A stretch of 64,000 bases of DNA from the NCBI GenBank assembly GCA_027924645.1, contig BSBN01001150.1:2294001-2358000 (forward strand), written 5' to 3'. A program made the translations under genes and the position numbers. Every line of letters begins with the position of its first letter. Positions within the stretch are counted from its first letter, which is position 1. This DNA is from Cunninghamia lanceolata (taxonomy: Eukaryota; Streptophyta; Pinopsida; Cupressales; Cupressaceae). This document shows positions 58,441-64,000 of this stretch, piece after piece. The notes below the pieces were generated by a model that searched no databases, was not told the DNA's origin, and was given only the letters and a program-made list of their open reading frames with translations.

Positions 58441-59120
58441 TTAGACTTTGTATAGGTCTATGATTGGGAGCCTACTATACCTAACAACATCAAGTCCTAA
58501 CATTAAGCAAGCAGTGTGTTTGGTTGCAAGGTTTCAAGTTGGTCCTAAAGAAACATATCTGAAGGTAGTCAAATGGATATTTAGATATTTGAAGAGCACT
58601 CCAGAATATGGATTGTGGTATCAAAAGGGTGATGATTTTTCCCTAAGTGCTTATACTAATGCAGATTCAACTGGTAGTGTTGATGATAGAAGAAGCACCA
58701 GTAGTGGAGTTTTCTTTTTGGGAGATAGATTGGTCTCTTGGTTTAGTATGAAGCAGGATTCAGTGTCTTTATCAAAAAACAAAAGCAGACTATATAACTA
58801 TAGCATCCTGCTACACTCAAGTGGTATGGATGAAATAAACATTGAAGAATATCAAGGTTGTGTATGATGAGCCCACTCCTATTCTTTTTGATAATACAAG
58901 TGCCATCAATATTTCAAAGAATCCAGTGATGCATTCTCGAACAAAGCACATATCTATTAGGTATCACTTTTTGAGAGAGACGGTTGCAAATCAAGAAGTC
59001 AAATTGGAATATGTTCCTACAAAAGATTAGGTTAGAGACATCTTTACAAAGGCTCTTTCCAAGGACACATTTGATTATCTTAGACAAAAGTTAGGGGTTG
59101 TTGCCCCTCCTTCTAACTAG
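58441..59120 (+). pseudogene. pol: RNase H of element D
   Basis: MIGSLLYLTTSSPNIKQAV, YTNADSTGSVDDRRSTSSG, and, after a frameshift at about 58790, LFDNTSAINISKNPVMHSRT and DIFTKALSKD. The first RNase H Asp (YTDA in relatives) is Asn here. The frame ends at a TAG near 59118. The layout is copia-like throughout. Confidence 0.85.
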
Positions 59121-59340
59121 ATGCATAGATGGTGCATCCACCCAGGGGAAGCTCAAAGTATATCTTTATCCTTGGATTGATGGAGGCTACCTCTTATGGG
59201 AGCAGGTAGAAAGAGACTAAGAAGGTTGCTGAAGATAGGGAGAGATTGTTTTTACAGGTTTAGAGGAAGACCACTAACCCTTTGTCCTTGATGTCAAAGG
59301 GGAGAATTTTGCATATCAGGTCAATGCCAAAGAGGGAGAT
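59121..59340 (+). promoter_or_regulatory. 3' untranslated region and polypurine tracts of D
   Basis: ATGTCAAAGGGGAGAATTTT (about 59291) and CCAAAGAGGGAGAT (59328-59340) precede the LTR. The second is the plus-strand primer. Confidence 0.7.
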
Positions 59341-60463
59341 TGTTGCATATGTTTTGTCATTGATGTCAACAGTGGTATGAAGTGATGAAAGGAAAAAGAT
59401 GCCAAAGGAGGAGATAGTTGTAGATTGGTGATCAATGTTGCCAAGAGAGTAAGTGTTCAAAGGAAGAGTTCAAAGAAGTGGACAAAGGAGTGATGACTAG
59501 AGAATTTGTGAAGTGAAGGGTAAAGTGTTGGAAGTCATGTACTATGCATACTATTGGATCAGTACCATTTGTACACAGTTGTACCCTATCTTTTTAAGTT
59601 CATAGACAAAGGATGTACTAAGTTGAAGACTCTTTTTTTGTTGAAAAGTGTTATAATTGTAGTCTCTGATGTTGTGAATGCTGTATTCTTTAGTTCCTAA
59701 TGAAAAGCATTGCTTAAGTTGTGAAAGAAAGTGCAAGGCACTAGAAATTACATTGAAGAAGCTTGGAAGAATGCTTTGCATTCCTCTACATTTGAAGATA
59801 TGGCCTTGAAGTTTGGAAGATAGACAGAGATAGGTGTGAAGTGTGTATGTTCTTGATTTCAGAGCATGAAAGTCACTGTAGAAGATTCTAGAGTTTATGG
59901 AGTGAAGACAATGGTTCTATGTTTTTGCAGTCAGGAAGAGTCAGAGAAGCGCTCCGCATTTCTCTACTTTTGAAGATGTGGTCTTGTGATTTGAAGGATA
60001 AGTGGATAAATATGAGAGGTATTATATATTCAAATTTTAGATTTTATCTTGTACCACAAAGGTTCTCCGGAGTTAGCAAAGTAAAGACATGTTGTTGATT
60101 AGGGTTGCCAAAAGGAGAAAGTGAAAGCCATCGCATTTCACTACATTACATTGTGTGCTGTTGCTATTTTGAGGATAAGTTCAGAGTACCTTTATGTTTG
60201 CTTATCCAAGTTTCAAATGTTGAAGTGTACCGCAAGTCTACTTTTCATTGTTCTATCTCAAGACTATTTGTTTAGAGTTTGCAAATCATGCCAGGTTCAG
60301 GGTCTGTTTATTTGCACCAGAACGAAAATATATAATTCAAAGAAAGGAATGTTTGAGAATGTGTTTACAAGTCATATAATGACTATGAAGTGATTCACAT
60401 GAGGTAATCTAGTCTCTACAATACCACTTTAGGTCTGGAGCCATAATGTGGAAGGATACGTGT
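59341..60463 (+). repeat. 3' LTR of element D (right end not determined)
   Basis: It starts TGTTGCATATGTTTTGTCATTGATGTCAAC right after the polypurine tract. No C-rich end tract or CA end occurs before 60463, where a second LTR-like sequence begins. Either LTR J is inserted in or has replaced the end of D's LTR, or D's LTR extends to 61252. Confidence 0.6.
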
Positions 60464-61252
60464 TGTTGGACCGACTTGATGTGTTTTGATGATTGCACCT
60501 GATGCTTGGAAGTGTGCGCCAACATGAAAGAATTTTCTAAGGAAGAATAGGTCCTTGTTATCGCTTGGCTTGAACCGCTTTGGATTTCTACTTCTTTTGG
60601 GAGTCAACCTTGTTGAGGCTCTTGCACGTTTCATGTTGCATGTTTCATCTTGGCTGATAAAGGAGAAAGTTTTTGAAGCTTGCTGAGGATATAAATAAGA
60701 AATCTTGTTTGGTGTGAAAAGTATGAGTGTGTGAGAGTGTGCAAGGTTGTATGTGTGAGTGTGTTTGTGAGTGGTTGTGTGTGTGGAAGTGTGTTGAAGG
60801 TTACAGAGTTGGTAGTGCAGAGGTTTTGAAGGTTTGTCAGTGTGAAGGGTGATGATGCTGCAGAGGTGATTGTTCAGTGAAATTCGTCAAGTGTGATTTA
60901 CAGAGGTTGTAGCCTCTTTTTGTAAGTTTTATAATATTGTAATTTAGGGAGTTGTAGCTTCCTTTGGGTTGTAGCCCATAAAACTTGTTGTAAATCTATT
61001 TTTATTATTTGTGAGGCTAGATTTGGACAGTAGATCCAAGCATCTTGCTCACTATGGTTTTTCCCTTCTAGGGTTTTCCACGTAAATCTGGTGTTATGGT
61101 TGTGTGCTTATGTGTTGTTCTTTGAATTACTTAATTTGCTTTATCATCTATTTAAGGCAATAAAAGGATTTGGTTGATATAAAGTTAAAATTGGATTAAG
61201 TTTTGGCATATACTGATTCACCCTCCTCTCAGTATATCAGTGTGTTCTAACA
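60464..61252 (+). repeat. LTR J, related to the LTR of element F
   Basis: It runs from TGTTGGACCGACTTGATG to GTGTTCTAACA, with a TATA box at about 60690 (ATATAAATAAG), a GGGAGTTGTAGCTTCC block, ATGGTTTTTCCCTTCTAGGG and GGTTTTCCACGTAAATCTGG, and a CACCCTCCTCTCAGTATA stretch. No primer-binding site follows, so it is a solo LTR, a 3' LTR, or the end of D's LTR. No target-site duplication is seen. Confidence 0.6.
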
Positions 61253-61830
61253 TTAACATTGGACACAAACTGAGCTTGGCTTCTACCCATGAAAGAGAGC
61301 CAAACTAGAGAGGTTTTATCCCTTTGTTGTATAGAGGAGAATTAACCAAATCCAACCAACCAAGCTAGGGCAAAACATGAAACCCTAATTGAGCAAGATA
61401 GAGAATAACATACTGTCAAGAATAGATACGAGGAATCTAATAGTACAATAGAGATCAAGGAACAAAGGAGAACCTAGATCTAACTTTGAGAACAACAAGG
61501 TACTAGGGCATTGGGCATCCTCAACCTTAATTAGGTTTTTACAAGATCTCCAGATTTGGGTGCCTTCACCTGTGTGTCTTCCTACCTCTTGTAACTTATT
61601 ATCTTCAAATTCCTCTGAATGTGAACTGCATACAAGAAAGAAGGAAAGATGGTTGGTGCTATTTAGGATCTTGCCTAAGTCAAGCTCCATGAATGGTGTT
61701 TCCACCTCCACAATAGCAATGATGAGAGATAATGAGAGTGTTCCCTAGGAGGGGAGAGGAAAATCTGAAGTAGAATGGAATATTATAACCAAGCATAAGG
61801 GAAAGGAGTCACCATGAACATGGAAATCCT
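61253..61830. other. No gene seen
   Basis: Sequence between LTR J and LTR G. The minus-strand ORF 61385-61711 and the plus ORF 61560-61748 overlap and show no known domain. Confidence 0.5.
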
Positions 61831-62811
61831 TGTTAGCAATATGTGTTGTCATTGATGTCAACTCTATACGTGTCAACCTAAGGTCAGAGATAATGAAGCT
61901 AATGGACAGTGGAAGATTTGAGAGAGATGGTTTGACTCAGGTTAGCATGGTTAAGGTGGGTTAGTCTGGAAGACCTAGCAGATGAAGAAAAGTTGTCTAA
62001 GTGTGATACAGTGATCAATCTAGTGTCTAAGGGTGATGCAGAGGAGAGTATACTTGTTCAAATATGTTTTCTACACATCTACATTGATATCCTATCAGTT
62101 TAGGGTACCTCACTTAGGGGCAAGTTGTAGAAGTTTGGCCAAGGCTTTCAAAGTGTATTTCCTAAGGCAAAGTTACAATATTTTGGTCTACATTCCTTCA
62201 CAGTGCAAGATTTAGTCTTACGGTTTTGAAGATAAGTTGACTAGTATATGAATGTGTTATCTCCAAGATTTCAACTCATTACACCTTCAACAAAGAAAGT
62301 TATCAATGATAGAGTTCCAGAATGTGACTTGACAGTGTAAAGCAATGGTGGAGACTTGTTGGAATGCTCCGCATTCCTCTGAAAGAGAAGTTGTGACCAT
62401 GCGGTTTTGCAAATATGTTTGGATATGTGTAATGTGTTGAAATGTGAAGTCAATTTGACTTATTCCAACAATGACGAGCAGTCGACTGAGATCTTTATTA
62501 CAGTTCACCATGCAAAATTGCATGCATAAGTGCCACCTGCACTTTTATGCATGGAAATCTATCTTTAGATTTGATCAGTTTTTGCATGTGCTTTTTCGTG
62601 AATATTTAGGGTTGTTGAGCTTGAATCCCAAGGCATGAGAAAAAGTTTAATAACTAGAAATTTTCTTCTGAGAATAAAATTGAGAGATCTTTGCCTGTGG
62701 TTCTTTTGTAAGTATATTACCAGGTTTTCCACGTAAATCTGTGTTGTCTATTTTGTGCTTTTATTACTAATTCATTGTTATTTCAATTCTATCTTGCTTA
62801 TATTTCTAACA
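61831..62811 (+). repeat. 5' LTR of element G
   Basis: 981 bp, starting TGTTAGCAATATGTGTTG with GTCATTGATGTCAACTC close to the start and ending TATTTCTAACA. A GGTTTTCCACGTAAATCTG signature lies at about 62725. The five bases before it, ATCCT, would be the target-site copy. The other end is outside the window. Confidence 0.85.
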
Positions 62812-62813
62812 GT

Positions 62814-62825
62814 TGGTATCAAAGC
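62814..62825 (+). promoter_or_regulatory. Primer-binding site of element G
   Basis: TGGTATCAAAGC lies two bases after the LTR. It has one mismatch to the initiator tRNA-Met site. Confidence 0.85.
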
Positions 62826-62892
62826 ACATAGTTTTTGTAAAAAATTGTTTTGTGGGTTTTTCCCATCTTTGTGAAAAGCAATGACATGAGGC

Positions 62893-63665
62893 ATGGTTAC
62901 CAGATTTGAGGTTCAAAAATTTGATGGTTCTAATTTTTCTTTGTGGAAGCTAAATGTTCAAGCCTTGTTGGTGAAGGATGGATGTGCCTTGGCTCTCAAG
63001 TGAATAATATCAAAACCTACAACCATGAAGCAATAGGATTGGGATGAGCAAGATAATATGGCTAGAGCTACAATTCAATTATCTCTAGCTGATTCAGTTT
63101 TATTCAATGTTGTAGACGAGAAAATGGCACATGACTTGTGGACTAAGCTGGAAAAGCTATATGAGACCAAGTCATTGGCAAATAAAATTTTGTTACGACG
63201 GCAGTTGTACAATCTGAGGATGCATGACAGTTCTTCAGCCACAGATCATCTCAATAATTTCAACACACTGATTAGCAAGTTGGCTTCAGTGGAGGTGAAA
63301 ATTGAAGAAGTGGAGGACTGGTTATACTATTGTGCTCTTTGCCCAAAACTTGGGATCAACTAGTTATGGTGCTCAGTAACTGAGCACCGAAGGGGAAACG
63401 TGTTTTTGAAGATGTGGTAGCCGCAGTAATTTCTGAAGATTCAAGGCGGAAGACATCTCAATGGACTTCTTCCTCTAATGCCCTTTTTGCAAGGGGGAGA
63501 GCTCCGGAAAGAGAGAAAGCTGAGCGTGTACAGGCTAGGTCAAAATCTAAGGGACAGAAAAGAGTTAAGTGTTGGAATTGTGGAAAAACATGGCATGTCA
63601 AAAAAGATTGCAGGTTACCGAAAGAAAACAAAGAAAATCCTAAATCGCAGCCATCAGAGGTAAAT
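62893..63665 (+). pseudogene. gag: Gag of element G (TNT1-94-like copia)
   Basis: ATG 62893 opens MVTRFEVQKFDGSNFSLWKL, and the same frame runs on through TGA 63001-63003 and TAG 63034-63036. It continues with MAHDLWTKLEKLYETKSLAN and LLRRQLYNLRM (UBN2 region). A one-base shift at about 63335 leads to VVAAVISEDSRRK, a basic stretch and one CCHC knuckle, CWNCGKTWHVKKDC (about 63570-63611). The whole pattern is that of the tobacco TNT1-94 (Tork) type of gag-pol, a different copia branch from A, B, D and F. Function by family: RNA packaging. Confidence 0.85.
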
Positions 63666-64000
63666 ACAGTAGAAGCTAAAGCACCATTGGAAGATGGAGA
63701 GGTTTTGTCTACTAATCTAAGAGGTTCATTTCATCAAGATTGGATCATTAATTCTGGTGCCTCTTTTCAGATGACTCCTCACCGGGATTGGTTTTCTTCT
63801 TACCAGTCATGTGAAGGGGGTATGGTTTACATGGGAAATGACAACCTGTGTGAAGCTATTGGTGAAGGAGAGGTCAAAATTAAAATGTTTGATGGGATTG
63901 TAAGGACTCTTTAGCATGTAAGACATGTACCAGGTTTGAATAAAAATCTATTGTCACTTGGAGTATTCGATGAGCAAGGTTACTAATTCAGTGGAGAAAC
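63666..64000 (+). pseudogene. pol: Protease region of element G, cut by the window end
   Basis: In the gag frame, DWIINSGASFQMTPHRDWFS matches the TNT1-type protease, but the catalytic Asp (DSGA in active enzymes) is Asn: codon AAT at 63750-63752. MGNDNLCEAIGEGEVKIKMF and HVRHVPGLNKNLLSLG follow, separated by a TAG at about 63912-63914. Integrase and reverse transcriptase would lie beyond the window. Confidence 0.88.

Overview
The window looks like intergenic DNA from a large, transposon-rich seed-plant nuclear genome. A gymnosperm is my best guess, and it is an inference. The reasons are many old, nested LTR retrotransposons full of stop codons, AT-rich spacers, only a few small intron-containing gene fragments, and no bacterial-type gene order. 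I see no intact protein-coding gene that I would call functional with confidence.

Layout. 1-2948: remains of a Ty1/copia element (F; LTR end, primer-binding site, gag). 2949-13345: a long LTR (H, probably Ty3/gypsy-like) that appears to cut F's gag. H is itself split by a complete LTR element, A (3684-11287). A has matching LTRs, a zinc-knuckle gag remnant and one very long unidentified ORF, but no protease, integrase, reverse transcriptase or RNase H. 13346-15300: leftovers of H and the start of another LTR (I) with AT-rich palindromes. 15300-33200: mostly non-coding, holding exons of an RPA/MEIOB-like OB-fold gene (minus strand, 18649-23177), a GC-richer block of CCGA/TCGG motifs (21175-21860), a 243-bp tandem duplication, a broken NB-ARC resistance-gene fragment (25165-25784, minus), a LEA-like exon (25941-26111) and a 1.3-1.5 kb tandem duplication with a conserved 56-nt exon-like segment. 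33225-38710: a 5.5 kb G/T-rich degenerate tandem array. 41128-41660: a LINE ORF1 relic. 44754-44834: a 5S rRNA-derived segment, possibly Cassandra-like.

47450-61252 is a second nest. A minus-strand LTR (C) sits in a copia element (D), and a full-length copia element (B, 49287-56376, with a perfect TAGAC target-site duplication) sits inside C's LTR. D's integrase, RT and RNase H continue at 56599-59120. A further LTR (J) lies at 60464-61252. 61831-64000 is the 5' half of a TNT1-94-type copia element (G) running off the window.

How the parts relate: A, B, D and F carry marks of the Sirevirus branch of copia (repeated polypurine tracts, a CACCCCCC-CTCTCAG stretch near the LTR end, a primer-binding site matching initiator tRNA-Met). 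A and B share a nearly identical R-U5 region but differ in U3. This fits A being a pol-less element once mobilised by a B-like partner. The long ORF of A lies where Sireviruses carry an extra, envelope-like ORF, and it is the most interesting object here.
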